DNA of 64,000 nt from an uncultured SAR86 cluster bacterium (GTDB taxonomy: Bacteria > Pseudomonadota > Gammaproteobacteria > Magnimaribacterales > D2472). The stretch lies in the NCBI GenBank assembly GCA_902511575.1, contig CABXFU010000003.1, forward strand, positions 96,289-160,288. Reading direction: 5' to 3'. Shown piece after piece: positions 7,932 to 16,516 of the stretch. The position numbers and the translations under genes were made by a program. Position 1 is the first letter of the stretch. The number at the start of each line of letters is the position of its first letter. Below the pieces are notes generated by a model that worked only from the letters and a program-made list of their open reading frames with translations, was not told the DNA's origin and ran no database searches.

Positions 7932-9017
7932 ATGGAGGTATTAAGAACACCTGATGAGAGGTTTAATGGTTTAAAGGAATATCCTTTTGAGCCTCATTAC
8001 ACAAACATTAAAACTCATGATGGAACAACATTAAGAATTCATCATATAGATGAAGGGCCAAAGGATGGCCCAATTCTTTTAGCTATGCATGGGCAACCAG
8101 TTTGGAGTTATTTATATGCAAGAATGATTCCATTTTTAGTTAAAGCTGGTATTAGGGTAATAGCTCCAGACTTACCAGGCTATGGCAAATCAGACAAACC
8201 AGCTGCCAGAGAAGATTACAGCTATCAAAATCAAGTGGATTGGATGGGTGAATGGTTGAAAGAAAATAATTTTTTAAATTTAACTTTTTTTGGTCAGGAC
8301 TGGGGAGGTTTGATTGGGCTCAGAATGGTTGCACAAGATCCCGATAGATTTATTAAGGTATCCATGGGAAATACTGGATTACCATATAACCCAGATGTTC
8401 CTCAAGAAGTAATTGAAAAGGTCAAACAGTTCAGAGCAAGTAATTTAAAGCTTACTCCAATGAGTATGCAAAAAGAGGTTATGCAGATGGATGGAAAAAA
8501 CCTTTTAAAAGATTCATCAACTGCATTTCATCCATCATTAAAGTTTATGTATTGGCAAAAATTTTGCTGGGATACAGAAAAGTTACCTGTAGGATTTATT
8601 AACTCAACCATGATGGAAAAAAGATCAAAAATTTCTATGATGGGGCAGTATCTTTTTGAAAATTTAGGCTTAGCAAAGATCTCACCATTTACCTCTGACC
8701 TGGTGAAGGCTTATGAAGCACCTTTTCCAGATCCATCTTACAAAATGGGTCCTCGTGCAATGCCCAGTCATGTTCCAACTCTTCCAGATCAATCTTTAGA
8801 AGCTCAGAAAAAGGCAAGAGAATTCTTTAAAACCTCAACCAAACCATTCTTAGCAGTTTTTGCTGGCGATGATCCGGTAACCAATGGCATTGAAAAAGAC
8901 GTTCTAAAAATGGCACCAAATGCAAAAAGCGCACCTCATATTGGAGGAGGGCATTTTTATCAATGGACAAGACCAAAAAAATTATCTGATATTCTTATAT
9001 CTTTTATAAAGGAATAA
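7932..9017 (+). CDS. Haloalkane dehalogenase (HLD-I-like alpha/beta hydrolase)
   Basis: An alpha/beta hydrolase that would cleave carbon-halogen bonds hydrolytically to give an alcohol and halide. The oxyanion motif [10 protein letters not shown] lies at residues 53-62. The nucleophile motif GQDWGG holds Asp123 with the halide-stabilising Trp124 directly after it, as in DhlA. The acid is in AGDDPVTNG (Asp313 or Asp314) and the catalytic His is in GGGHFYQW (His341). That is the HLD-I order, and the fold fits; the 361 residues include an insertion in the cap region and are longer than the roughly 310 of DhlA. It lies 2 bp from both neighbours in the operon. Epoxide hydrolases share the fold, but the Asp-Trp pair favours a dehalogenase. 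The cap Trp needed for halide binding was not pinned down. Confidence 0.84.
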   Translation: MEVLRTPDERFNGLKEYPFEPHYTNIKTHDGTTLRIHHIDEGPKDGPILLAMHGQPVWSYLYARMIPFLVKAGIRVIAPDLPGYGKSDKPAAREDYSYQNQVDWMGEWLKENNFLNLTFFGQDWGGLIGLRMVAQDPDRFIKVSMGNTGLPYNPDVPQEVIEKVKQFRASNLKLTPMSMQKEVMQMDGKNLLKDSSTAFHPSLKFMYWQKFCWDTEKLPVGFINSTMMEKRSKISMMGQYLFENLGLAKISPFTSDLVKAYEAPFPDPSYKMGPRAMPSHVPTLPDQSLEAQKKAREFFKTSTKPFLAVFAGDDPVTNGIEKDVLKMAPNAKSAPHIGGGHFYQWTRPKKLSDILISFIKE

Positions 9018-9019
9018 AT

Positions 9020-9703
9020 ATGATTGATTTTTATACAGCCCCAACTCCTAACGGCCATAAAGTTTCTTGTAGTCTAGAAGCCATGGAATTAGATTATGAA
9101 ACCCATGTAATTAATTTGTCTGAGAATGAGCAAAAGGAGCCTGATTTTCTTGCAATTAGCCCTAACGGAAGAATTCCCGCAATTGTAGACAGAGATGCCA
9201 ATAATTTGGCTATTTTTGAATCAGGAGCCATCATGATTTATCTTGCAGAAAAGACTGGGAAGCTGATGCCTAGAGATCTTAATGAGAAAGCAAAAGTTTT
9301 AGAATGGCTAATGTTTCAGATGGGCGGAGTTGGACCCATGATGGGGCAAGCAAATGTCTTTTTTAGATATTTTCCAGAAAAAATTCAACCGGCCATTGAT
9401 CGTTATCAAAATGAAGGCAGAAGACTATTTGAGGTTTTGGATACTCATTTAGCTAAACAAGAATGGCTGGCAAAAGAATACTCAATAGCAGATATTGCTA
9501 ACTGGTGCTGGGTGAGAACACATAAATGGTCAGGAATTTCAGTTGAGGGATTGAATCACCTTGAGCGATGGGTAAAAGCAATGTACGAACAGCCAGGAAT
9601 GGTTGCAGGTATAGCAGTCCCTGTAAAAATTGAGAGTCTGCTAAATGATGATAAAAAAATGAAAGAGTTTACAAAGAATGCTGAGAAAATGGTTAAAAAA
9701 TAA
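9020..9703 (+). CDS. Nu-class (YfcG-like) glutathione S-transferase
   Basis: A 227-residue GST whose sequence tracks E. coli Yfc[12 protein letters not shown] at the active site, [12 protein letters not shown] for glutathione backbone binding, [14 protein letters not shown] at the gamma-glutamyl site, then [19 protein letters not shown] and [12 protein letters not shown] in the helical domain. Nu-class GSTs usually show disulfide-bond reductase activity with two glutathiones and lack the classic Tyr, Ser or Cys; the TPNG motif fits. It is preceded by the dehalogenase (2 bp) and followed by another GST (13 bp). It may reduce glutathione adducts or peroxides formed by its operon partners; this is inference. 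Confidence 0.93.
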   Translation: MIDFYTAPTPNGHKVSCSLEAMELDYETHVINLSENEQKEPDFLAISPNGRIPAIVDRDANNLAIFESGAIMIYLAEKTGKLMPRDLNEKAKVLEWLMFQMGGVGPMMGQANVFFRYFPEKIQPAIDRYQNEGRRLFEVLDTHLAKQEWLAKEYSIADIANWCWVRTHKWSGISVEGLNHLERWVKAMYEQPGMVAGIAVPVKIESLLNDDKKMKEFTKNAEKMVKK

Positions 9704-9716
9704 ATAGGAGATAATT

Positions 9717-10331
9717 ATGTTGAAAGTTCACTTTGTTGCTGGCACTAGAGCAGGACGAATAGTCTGGCTTCTAGAGGAATTAGGATTGGAATATGAAGTT
9801 AATATTATGCCATTTACAAAAGAAGGGTTGAAATCTGCAGAGCATAGATCAAGGCATGCTCTTGGTAGGGTGCCTGTATTAGAAGATGGAGATATTTCAA
9901 TTTTTGAATCTGGCGCCATCATCGATTATGTTTTAGAAAGACATAAGAATGGAGGATTGAAGCCAAACTCAGATGCTCCTGAATTTCCTTTTTATCTCCA
10001 GTGGTACCATTATTGTGAGGGAATGGTCATGCCTCCAATGAATCAAATAGTTGTGCAGACTATTTTATTGCCACCAGACCGAAGAGATGAGACTGTTTTA
10101 AATCAGGCAAAAAATTTACTCACAAAATCTTTAGCTCCAGTGAATGAGAATCTTGCTGATAAAGATTACCTAATTGGAGATTTCTCAGGTGCAGATCTTA
10201 TGCTTGGACACTCATGTTTCATGGCTAATAGATTGGGGTGCGTGAATGACGAGATGCAAAACATTAAAGATTATGTTGCAAGAATAAATGCGAGACCTGC
10301 TTTTCAGAAAGCAATTACTTTGGGAGAGTAA
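9717..10331 (+). CDS. Glutathione S-transferase
   Basis: A 204-residue canonical GST. The N-terminal domain has HFVAGTRAGRIVWLLEELGLEYEV, RVPVLEDGD with the cis-proline, and ESGAIIDYVLE; the C-terminal helical domain has DYLIGDFSGADLMLGHS, the N-capping box region. The putative catalytic residue near the N-terminus (Thr or Ser in GTRAGR) suggests a beta/theta-like bacterial class, but I cannot fix the class. The ribosome site AGGAG lies at 9706-9710, 6 nt before the ATG. It sits between the nu-class GST and a DUF1330 protein in the same operon. The substrate is unknown. Confidence 0.9.
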   Translation: MLKVHFVAGTRAGRIVWLLEELGLEYEVNIMPFTKEGLKSAEHRSRHALGRVPVLEDGDISIFESGAIIDYVLERHKNGGLKPNSDAPEFPFYLQWYHYCEGMVMPPMNQIVVQTILLPPDRRDETVLNQAKNLLTKSLAPVNENLADKDYLIGDFSGADLMLGHSCFMANRLGCVNDEMQNIKDYVARINARPAFQKAITLGE

Positions 10332-10333
10332 AG

Positions 10334-10747
10334 ATGGAAGTTAAAAACATGGTCACACCAAATCAAACTCAAATGAATGAGTTTCTTGAGGGCGATATTG
10401 ATTCACCAATTTCAATGGTTAATCTTCTTAAATTTAAAGAAAAAGCTGAATACGAGGATGGCAGAGATACTGAAATGTCAGGAAAAGAGGCCTATCAAAT
10501 TTATGCTACTGAAGTTCAAGAGCATTTAAGAAAAGTTGGAGCAGAAATAGTTTTTGGAGGAGCTATCAGCCGCTTGATGCTTGGAGAGGTTGAGGATCTC
10601 TGGGATAGCGTTGCAATCGCTAGATATCCAAGTAGAAAAGCCATGCTTGAAATGATGATGAGCTCAGATTATCAAGAGAGTGAGAAACATAGATCTGCAG
10701 GACTACTTGGGCAATTAAATATAGAAACAAAAGAAGGAGCTATGTAG
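10334..10747 (+). CDS. DUF1330 domain protein
   Basis: A 137-residue small cytoplasmic protein. The stretch ISMVNLLKFKEKAEY...DGRD...GKEAYQIYATEV, followed by WDSVAIARYPSRKAMLEMM and SDYQESEKHRSAGL, is the typical DUF1330 pattern, a ferredoxin-like dimeric alpha/beta-barrel fold. The function of this family is not established; related folds bind small ligands or act as monooxygenases and isomerases. It begins 2 bp after the GST stop, and its TAG shares a base with the GTG of the next gene. An internal ATG six codons in (10349) is an alternative start. Confidence 0.8.
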   Translation: MEVKNMVTPNQTQMNEFLEGDIDSPISMVNLLKFKEKAEYEDGRDTEMSGKEAYQIYATEVQEHLRKVGAEIVFGGAISRLMLGEVEDLWDSVAIARYPSRKAMLEMMMSSDYQESEKHRSAGLLGQLNIETKEGAM

Positions 10748-11217
10748 TGCTCAATAAAATTTTCCCTTCCGTAGCTGATAATAATTTTAATGGTCAAAAG
10801 ATTGCTCTGTGGGGATTCATTTTATTCACAATTCTAATGACATGGCGGTCAATCGTTCATATGTTTTTTGAGAAATACGGATTTCATGATATTGGAAATT
10901 TTTTAACTATCGAAGGTGATCCTGATCCTATGCTGCTGATCTACAGATTTTTTTCTCTTTGGGGTTTTGTGCAGTTAATATTTTGTTTGGTTTGCTGGGT
11001 TGTAATTTTTCGCTACAGAGCACTCATTCCATTAATGTATTTATTTTGGTTATTTGAGTGGAGCTTTAGAACATTTGGATACCCTTTGATTAGAGAAGAC
11101 ATAGTTATTCAAGGAATTTATACAGTTGGTGCTACACCTGGAGCAGTTGGTGCTCCGTATGTAACTTTTGTTTTAATCATTCTTTTTAGCCTTTCGGTGA
11201 TACAAAAAAATAATTAA
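10747..11217 (+). CDS. Integral membrane protein of unknown function
   Basis: A 156-residue hydrophobic protein that I do not recognise. Predicted membrane segments are around IALWGFILFTILMTW, LWGFVQLIFCLVCWVVIF, LIPLMYLFWLFEWSF and PYVTFVLIILFSLSVI, so about four helices. There is no signal peptide and no obvious catalytic motif. It starts with GTG overlapping the previous stop by one base (TAGTG), typical of translational coupling, and ends 10 bp before the DUF2855 gene. Its place in the operon suggests a small membrane partner or exporter, but nothing in the sequence proves this. Confidence 0.78.
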   Translation: MLNKIFPSVADNNFNGQKIALWGFILFTILMTWRSIVHMFFEKYGFHDIGNFLTIEGDPDPMLLIYRFFSLWGFVQLIFCLVCWVVIFRYRALIPLMYLFWLFEWSFRTFGYPLIREDIVIQGIYTVGATPGAVGAPYVTFVLIILFSLSVIQKNN

Positions 11218-11227
11218 GGAAAATATT

Positions 11228-12343
11228 ATGAGTCAATTTCAAACTTTAAAGTCAGATTTAACCCAATCAAGGATTGTAGATTCTAATTCTGTTTCAATTC
11301 ATGAAGATGAAATTGCTGTGAGAATTGAAAGTTATGCATTTACAGCTAATAACGTCACTTATGGCGTCGCGGGAGATACAATCGGGTACTGGAAATTTTT
11401 TCCAGCTAAAAATAATGCAGATAATGAATGGGGCTGCATACCTATGTGGGGATTTGCAGAAATCACCCACTCAAATATTGAGAGTTTGAATGTTGGAGAA
11501 AGACTCTTTGGCTATTTTCCAGCTGCTGACTCATTAACTTTAAGTCCAACCAAAGTCTCAGATCAAAGTTTCAGTGATGGCAAAGAACACCGAAAAGAAC
11601 TCCCGCCTGTTTACAATAATTATGTGAGGCTTAATGGAGATCAAAATTACGATCCATCCATGGATGCAGTCAGAGCTCTTTTATTCCCACTTCATATTAC
11701 AGCATTTTGTTTATGCGACTCTTTGGCTGAAGATTCATACCTTGGAGCATCTCAAGTAATTGTAGTTAGCGCTTCGAGTAAAACTGCCATTGGTCTGGCT
11801 CAAGGTTTAGCTGATACTGAAAATGCACCAAAAATAGTTGGGCTTACATCTCCATCAAACTTAAAGTTTGTGGAAAACCTTGGCTGCTATGATGAAGTGA
11901 TCTCTTACGATGAGCTCGATAATATAGATTATTCAAAGGGTTCTGTGATGGTTGATATGGCTGGTAATCGAGAAATTCTTGGAACCCTTCATAGTGAGCT
12001 GGGAGATAATATGCTCAAGTGTCTCACTGTGGGCATGACTCATTGGGATAATGAGACCACTGCAGAAGATGCTTTAGGCCAAGCAATGCTCAGAGATAGA
12101 ACTGAATTCTTTTTTGCCCCAGCTCACATCCAAAAACGCATTGGAGATTGGGGGCACGATGGCTATGCTGAAAAAACAAATTCGTTCATGACTGCTAGAG
12201 CAATTCAAAGTAAAAATTGGATGCAGGTCAAAGAGATTCATGGTTTAGAAAATTTTACTGGCACCTATGAAGAGATGGTTTCTGGAAATATTAATCCAAA
12301 CGAAGGAATCATCGTTAATCTAATCAATCACAAGGAGAAATAA
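11228..12343 (+). CDS. DUF2855 family protein (MDR-like)
   Basis: A 371-residue protein matching the DUF2855 family, distant relatives of the medium-chain dehydrogenase/reductases. Features: SYAFTANNVTYGVAGDTIGYW near residues 37-57, IPMWGFAEI with the barrel-like VGERLFGYFP, then a Rossmann-like half (QVIVVSASSKTAIGLAQGL and VMVDMAGNREIL). The classic zinc-binding residues of alcohol dehydrogenases are not evident. No activity is established for the family. The start has a GGA-type ribosome site (AAGGAAA) about 7 nt upstream. The stop abuts the next start with no gap. Likely an NAD(P)-dependent or substrate-binding partner in the operon's pathway; inference. Confidence 0.82.
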   Translation: MSQFQTLKSDLTQSRIVDSNSVSIHEDEIAVRIESYAFTANNVTYGVAGDTIGYWKFFPAKNNADNEWGCIPMWGFAEITHSNIESLNVGERLFGYFPAADSLTLSPTKVSDQSFSDGKEHRKELPPVYNNYVRLNGDQNYDPSMDAVRALLFPLHITAFCLCDSLAEDSYLGASQVIVVSASSKTAIGLAQGLADTENAPKIVGLTSPSNLKFVENLGCYDEVISYDELDNIDYSKGSVMVDMAGNREILGTLHSELGDNMLKCLTVGMTHWDNETTAEDALGQAMLRDRTEFFFAPAHIQKRIGDWGHDGYAEKTNSFMTARAIQSKNWMQVKEIHGLENFTGTYEEMVSGNINPNEGIIVNLINHKEK

Positions 12344-12721
12344 ATGAAAAATGTTTTAAGAATAGTCGCAGGCCTTTTTGGAGCCTTTTTTTTAATAAGT
12401 GGATTGCAGTGGATTATTGCTCCTGCAAGTATTGCAGAGCAACTTGGCATGCCCTTGTTGGAGGGTGTTGGCTTGAGTGCTCAGATTGGTGACATGGGAA
12501 GTTTCTTTATAACTGTAGGTGTCATGACATTAATTGGGGTCCTCACGCAAACTCGTCATTGGTTTTACGCGCCTTCAATGTTATTGCTGGTGGCAGCTTT
12601 ATACAGAACTCTTTCAGCTGTCCTATACGGCGCACCATTTGTTATGTCAGCAATTATTGTTGAGGTGGTTGTAGGTTTATTTTTAATTTTTGCTGGCCCA
12701 AGAATTGCAACTGAGGATTGA
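12344..12721 (+). CDS. DUF4345-like small membrane protein
   Basis: A 125-residue protein with four predicted membrane helices (RIVAGLFGAFFLISGLQWI; GSFFITVGVMTLIGVL; WFYAPSMLLLVAALYRTL; MSAIIVEVVVGLFLIF). The pattern of an N-terminal helix, a P-A-S loop, then GDMGSFF and an LYRTL segment resembles DUF4345, whose function is unknown. It starts at the base after the DUF2855 stop and ends 4 bp before the metallo-hydrolase gene. Nothing supports a specific transport or enzymatic role. Confidence 0.75.
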   Translation: MKNVLRIVAGLFGAFFLISGLQWIIAPASIAEQLGMPLLEGVGLSAQIGDMGSFFITVGVMTLIGVLTQTRHWFYAPSMLLLVAALYRTLSAVLYGAPFVMSAIIVEVVVGLFLIFAGPRIATED

Positions 12722-12725
12722 AATA

Positions 12726-13778
12726 ATGAAGCTGCTTAAATATATCTTTATCATTGGTCTTGTTGGCTTTATTTTAGTATCAGTTTTAACAAGAGTTCCT
12801 GCTGTTCAAGATCGGCTTATGTTTAGATTTGTTCAAACTCTTGGCGGCACCACTGCTGATCTAAATGACAATTCATTATCAGCTGTTGTATGTGGATCTA
12901 GATCTCCACTTCCATCTCCTGGAAGGGCGCAAACATGTGTTCTAATTAATGCAGGTGGCAATTATTATGTTGTAGATATTGGTGATGGCAGTGCAAATAA
13001 TCTCAATAATTGGAGGATAGATGCAAATAAGATTCGCGGTACTCTTCTAACACATCTTCACTCAGATCACATATCAGATCTTGCGGATCTTCACTTAATG
13101 ACTTGGGTTAATTCTTCCCATACAAAGCCTATGGATGTTTATGGTCCTCAAGGAGTTGAGCTCGTAACTCAAGGTTTTGAGGATGCATATCAGTTGGACT
13201 ACCAATTTAGACATGAGCATCATGGTGATGAAGTGGCGCCAAGGGATATCGCTGGGTTTAACGCCTTTCCAGTAGATTTATCAAACCCAGTTATCATTGA
13301 TCAAGATGGTTTGAAGGTCACAGCGTTTAGGGTGCCTCATGATCCTGTTAAACCAGCTCTAGGCTATAGATTTGACTATAAGGGTAGGTCAATTGTTATT
13401 AGTGGTGATACTTCTTATAGTGAAAATCTTATCAAGCATTCTCAAGATGCTGACGTGCTATTTCATGAAGCTCAAGCCAATCATCAGCTAGCTATTATGA
13501 AAAAAGCTCTAGCTGATAATCAAGGGTTAGTAAAAATCTTAGATGATATTGAGACATATCATGCAACGCCCATTGAAGCAGCTAAAGCAGCTAACTTAGC
13601 AAATGTCGATCATTTAATGTTTTATCATCTAACTCCTGCACCTAGAAATAATTTAACGGAAAGAATGTTTTTTCGAGGTGTTGATGAAATCAGAAAAGAT
13701 TGGAGCTCATCAAAGGATGGCACTATGGTTGTTTTACCATTAGACTCAGATGAAATAATAATTACCGAGATAAATTAA
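12726..13778 (+). CDS. Membrane-anchored metallo-beta-lactamase-fold hydrolase (RNase Z/arylsulfatase-like)
   Basis: A 350-residue metallo-hydrolase. An N-terminal uncleaved-type helix (residues 5-22) should place the catalytic domain in the periplasm. The zinc motif HLHSDH is at residues 110-115, with further ligands in VPHDPVKPALGY, SGDTSYS and MFYHLTP. This set is the tRNase Z/AtsA-type arrangement rather than a beta-lactamase. The export segment argues against tRNA processing and for an ester, sulfate-ester or lactone substrate. An in-frame ATG at 12690 overlaps the upstream gene; the ATG at 12726 gives a clean signal anchor. The stop shares a base with the next ATG (TAATG). Confidence 0.86.
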   Translation: MKLLKYIFIIGLVGFILVSVLTRVPAVQDRLMFRFVQTLGGTTADLNDNSLSAVVCGSRSPLPSPGRAQTCVLINAGGNYYVVDIGDGSANNLNNWRIDANKIRGTLLTHLHSDHISDLADLHLMTWVNSSHTKPMDVYGPQGVELVTQGFEDAYQLDYQFRHEHHGDEVAPRDIAGFNAFPVDLSNPVIIDQDGLKVTAFRVPHDPVKPALGYRFDYKGRSIVISGDTSYSENLIKHSQDADVLFHEAQANHQLAIMKKALADNQGLVKILDDIETYHATPIEAAKAANLANVDHLMFYHLTPAPRNNLTERMFFRGVDEIRKDWSSSKDGTMVVLPLDSDEIIITEIN

Positions 13779-14566
13779 TGGATGTAAAAAATAAAAGGGT
13801 TGTTGTAACTGGTGCTGCCAGTGGAATTGGAAAAGCTCTTTGTGAAGCTTTTCATGAGGCTGATGCTCAATCCATAGTAGCTGTAGATATGAATCTAGAC
13901 GGAGCACAAGAAACAGCCGATTCAGTTAATGGCATTGCTGTTCAAGCAAATGTTGGCAATGAAAAAGACATAATTAATGTTATCCAAAAAGCAGATGAAC
14001 ATGCTGGCGGCACAGATATTTTCTGTTCCAATGCAGGAATTGGGGGTGTGCCAGGATTTTTTGAAGTTGAAGCCTCGGATTGGCAGAATATTTGGGATGT
14101 GAACGTTCAATCTCATATCTTTGCAGCCAAACATGTTTTACCTCAAATGATTGAAAGAGGAGAAGGTTATTTAGTCAACACTTCATCAGCAGCCGGGCTT
14201 TTAACTCAATTGGGAGCAGCAGGTTACTCAGTGACTAAAGCTGCTGCGGTAAGTTTTGCTGAATGGGTGAAGATTACTTATGGAGAAAAGGGTATTGGTG
14301 TTTCTTGTCTTTGTCCTCAAGCAGTTAGAACAGCTATGACTGCTCAAGGCCCTGGTGTTGCAGGTGTCGATGGAATGATGGAACCCGATGTGGTTGCACA
14401 AGAAGTTTTGAAATGCATTGCTGAAGAAAAATTTTTAGTATTACCTCATACAGAAGTAGCTGAGTATGTTTCAAGAAAGGGTAATGACAGAGATAGATGG
14501 ATATCAGGAATGCAGAGACTGCAAAAGCAATATGAAGATTTTTTAACCCCAGTCGATATGAAATAA
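13778..14566 (+). CDS. Short-chain dehydrogenase/reductase (SDR)
   Basis: A 262-residue classical SDR. The cofactor motif TGAASGIG is at residues 11-18, the structural motif NAG at 85-87, and the catalytic set is Ser136/137 with Tyr150 and Lys154 (YSVTK). The acidic residue after beta-2 (VAVDMN) suggests NAD preference. It would oxidise an alcohol or reduce a ketone, for example the alcohol released by the dehalogenase; this is inference. It overlaps the upstream stop by one base and lies 11 bp before the last operon gene. Confidence 0.93.
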   Translation: MDVKNKRVVVTGAASGIGKALCEAFHEADAQSIVAVDMNLDGAQETADSVNGIAVQANVGNEKDIINVIQKADEHAGGTDIFCSNAGIGGVPGFFEVEASDWQNIWDVNVQSHIFAAKHVLPQMIERGEGYLVNTSSAAGLLTQLGAAGYSVTKAAAVSFAEWVKITYGEKGIGVSCLCPQAVRTAMTAQGPGVAGVDGMMEPDVVAQEVLKCIAEEKFLVLPHTEVAEYVSRKGNDRDRWISGMQRLQKQYEDFLTPVDMK

Positions 14567-14577
14567 AAGGAGAGAAT

Positions 14578-15546
14578 ATGAAAACTAAGATTACAGAATT
14601 ATTTGGCATCGAGCATCCTATTATTCAAGGTGGCATGCATCATGTTGGTTTTGCAGAATTAGCTGCTGCAGTATCAAATGCTGGCGGGCTTGGAACAATT
14701 ACTGGTTTAACGCAAGGAACCCCTGAAAAGCTTGCTAATGAAATAGCTCGTTGCAAGGAGATGACCGATAAGCCTTTTGCTGTGAACCTCACTTTTTTGC
14801 CTTCTTTGACTCCTCCAGATTATCCAGGGTTGGTAGATGTAATTATTGGTGGCGGTGTTCCAATTGTTGAGACAGCAGGCAGAAATCCTGCCGAGTATTT
14901 GCCAGCTCTTAAAGAAGCCGGTATTAAGGTGATTCACAAATGCACCTCAGTAAGACATTCTTTAAAAGCCCAATCAATCGGGTGTGACGCAGTTTCCGTG
15001 GATGGTTTTGAGTGTGGCGGACACCCTGGTGAAGATGACATACCTAATTTTATTCTTTTACCAAGAGCTGCTGATGAACTTGAAATTCCATTTGTTGCCT
15101 CAGGCGGTATGGCTGATGCGAGAAGTTTAGTTGCGGCAATGGCTCTTGGAGCAGAAGGCATGAATATGGGTACAAGGTTTATAGCTACCCAAGAAGCTCC
15201 TGTTCATCAAAATGTTAAAGATTCAATTGTGAATGCGTCGGAATTAGATACCAGATTAATTATGCGTTCTCTCAGAAATACTGAAAGAGTATTAAACAAT
15301 GAAGCTGTAGAGCGTCTTATGGAAAAAGAAGCTGCTTTAGGTGACCAGCTCACCTTTCAAGATATAGCCGATGAAGTTGCCGGCGTTTATCCAAAAATTA
15401 TGCATGAGGGCACAATGGAAGTTGGAGCTTGGTCTTGTGGCATGGTTGCTGGATTAGTCAATGATATCCCAACAGTAAAAGAGTTAATCGATGGGATTAT
15501 GGGCGAAGCAGATGCAATTATTGGCAAGAGACTGGGAAATTTCTAA
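14578..15546 (+). CDS. Nitronate monooxygenase family flavoprotein (operon gene 12)
   Basis: A 322-residue FMN TIM-barrel protein paralogous to the one at 5963. Its blocks are HPIIQGGMHHVGFAELAAAV, SNAGGLGTITG, VDGFECGGHPGED, ASGGMADARSLVAAMALGAEG and MNMGTRFIA. GECGGHPG-type sequences with a His after the glycines are common in the nitronate monooxygenase/enoyl reductase subgroup. A clear ribosome site AAAGGAGA lies just before the ATG. It closes the operon; a hairpin near its 3' end belongs to the converging unit. Two related flavoproteins bracketing one operon suggest separate steps on related substrates. Confidence 0.9.
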   Translation: MKTKITELFGIEHPIIQGGMHHVGFAELAAAVSNAGGLGTITGLTQGTPEKLANEIARCKEMTDKPFAVNLTFLPSLTPPDYPGLVDVIIGGGVPIVETAGRNPAEYLPALKEAGIKVIHKCTSVRHSLKAQSIGCDAVSVDGFECGGHPGEDDIPNFILLPRAADELEIPFVASGGMADARSLVAAMALGAEGMNMGTRFIATQEAPVHQNVKDSIVNASELDTRLIMRSLRNTERVLNNEAVERLMEKEAALGDQLTFQDIADEVAGVYPKIMHEGTMEVGAWSCGMVAGLVNDIPTVKELIDGIMGEADAIIGKRLGNF

Positions 15547-15550
15547 TTCT

Positions 15551-15571
15551 AAAATTTGGGATTTATCCCAA
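15551..15571 (-). terminator. Hairpin terminator of the minus-strand DUF3604-PPIase-HupE unit
   Basis: TTGGGA (15556-15561), the loop TTTA and TCCCAA (15566-15571) form a perfect 6-bp stem. On the minus strand the stem is followed by ATTTT, so it reads as a weak intrinsic terminator that overlaps the HupE stop codon. On the plus strand no T-run follows. The two converging genes end only 16 bp apart. Confidence 0.5.
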
Positions 15572-16516
15572 GATCCCAGTAACTCTATCGATGAGCCAGA
15601 AAAAACCCATGCCACCCAAAATCAATGAGGTGAGGGTGGCAGATTGTTTATATAAATTAAATTTGTGAGAAAGCCAGATCACAGATCCAAATATTGGGAC
15701 TAACATAAGCTGACCAGCTTCAATGCCCAAGTTAAAGAACAGCAAAGAAAGTAGTAGCTGTTCATTCCCAATACCAATACCCGTTAGGGCATTAGCAAAA
15801 CCTAGCCCATGCAGCAATCCAAAGCCAAATGCTATGAGCCAAGGCGTAGCCTGATATTTTTTGCTTTCACTAACCTCTAATGCAAGGTAAATGATAGTAA
15901 GTGCAATAATAGCTTCTACAGTAGCTTGAGGTAGCGACACCAACTCAAATACTGATAAGCCCAAGGTAATACTGTGAGCAAAAGTGAAAGCTGTAATTGT
16001 TTTAACTGCATTTAAAAATCCAGTAATTAAAAAAAGTAATCCTAGTATGAAGAGGATATGATCATTACCACTTAACAAATGATCAATACCCAAGGTGAAA
16101 TATCCAACTGGATAAACCTGCTCTTTAAATGGGATCTCTATTGATGATCTTTTGAGGTTCATTAGCCCTTCAAACACCTCTCCATTAGAGTGAGTGATTG
16201 TTACCAATGCGTCTGTGAGCACACTCAGATTATTGACTGAAATTATTTGGCCTTTGAGAGAGTTTTCACAATTTAACAATATTTTTTCAACCAGATATTT
16301 TCCTTTTTGACTGGGTAATTCACTCTTTCTTTTACAACTTTCAGGAAAAAAAACTTCTGCTCTAGCACCGATATTTTTAATCGGGTACATCCAACTAACC
16401 TCGTATTCATGTTCATTTAGTTCATTTATAACTAGGTGGGCTGGATTAAACTCATGAGAGAATAATGCAGTTGAACAAAAAAGTAATACTAATGTTTTAG
16501 CAAGCTTATAAGTCAT
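15563..16516 (-). CDS. HupE/UreJ family membrane protein
   Basis: A 317-residue protein. An N-terminal signal peptide (LVLLFCSTALFSHE) is followed by an extracytoplasmic beta-type region of about 130 residues, then about seven membrane helices from residue 145. The membrane half shows the HupE/UreJ_2 pattern: GIDHLLSGNDHILFILGLL, TAFTFAHSITLGLS and FGFGLLHGLGFA, with conserved His residues facing the membrane. HupE/UreJ proteins are linked to nickel or cobalt uptake in other bacteria. No hydrogenase or urease genes lie nearby. It overlaps the PPIase gene by one base and is last in the DUF3604-PPIase-HupE unit. Confidence 0.9.
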   Translation of the reverse strand: MTYKLAKTLVLLFCSTALFSHEFNPAHLVINELNEHEYEVSWMYPIKNIGARAEVFFPESCKRKSELPSQKGKYLVEKILLNCENSLKGQIISVNNLSVLTDALVTITHSNGEVFEGLMNLKRSSIEIPFKEQVYPVGYFTLGIDHLLSGNDHILFILGLLFLITGFLNAVKTITAFTFAHSITLGLSVFELVSLPQATVEAIIALTIIYLALEVSESKKYQATPWLIAFGFGLLHGLGFANALTGIGIGNEQLLLSLLFFNLGIEAGQLMLVPIFGSVIWLSHKFNLYKQSATLTSLILGGMGFFWLIDRVTGILG

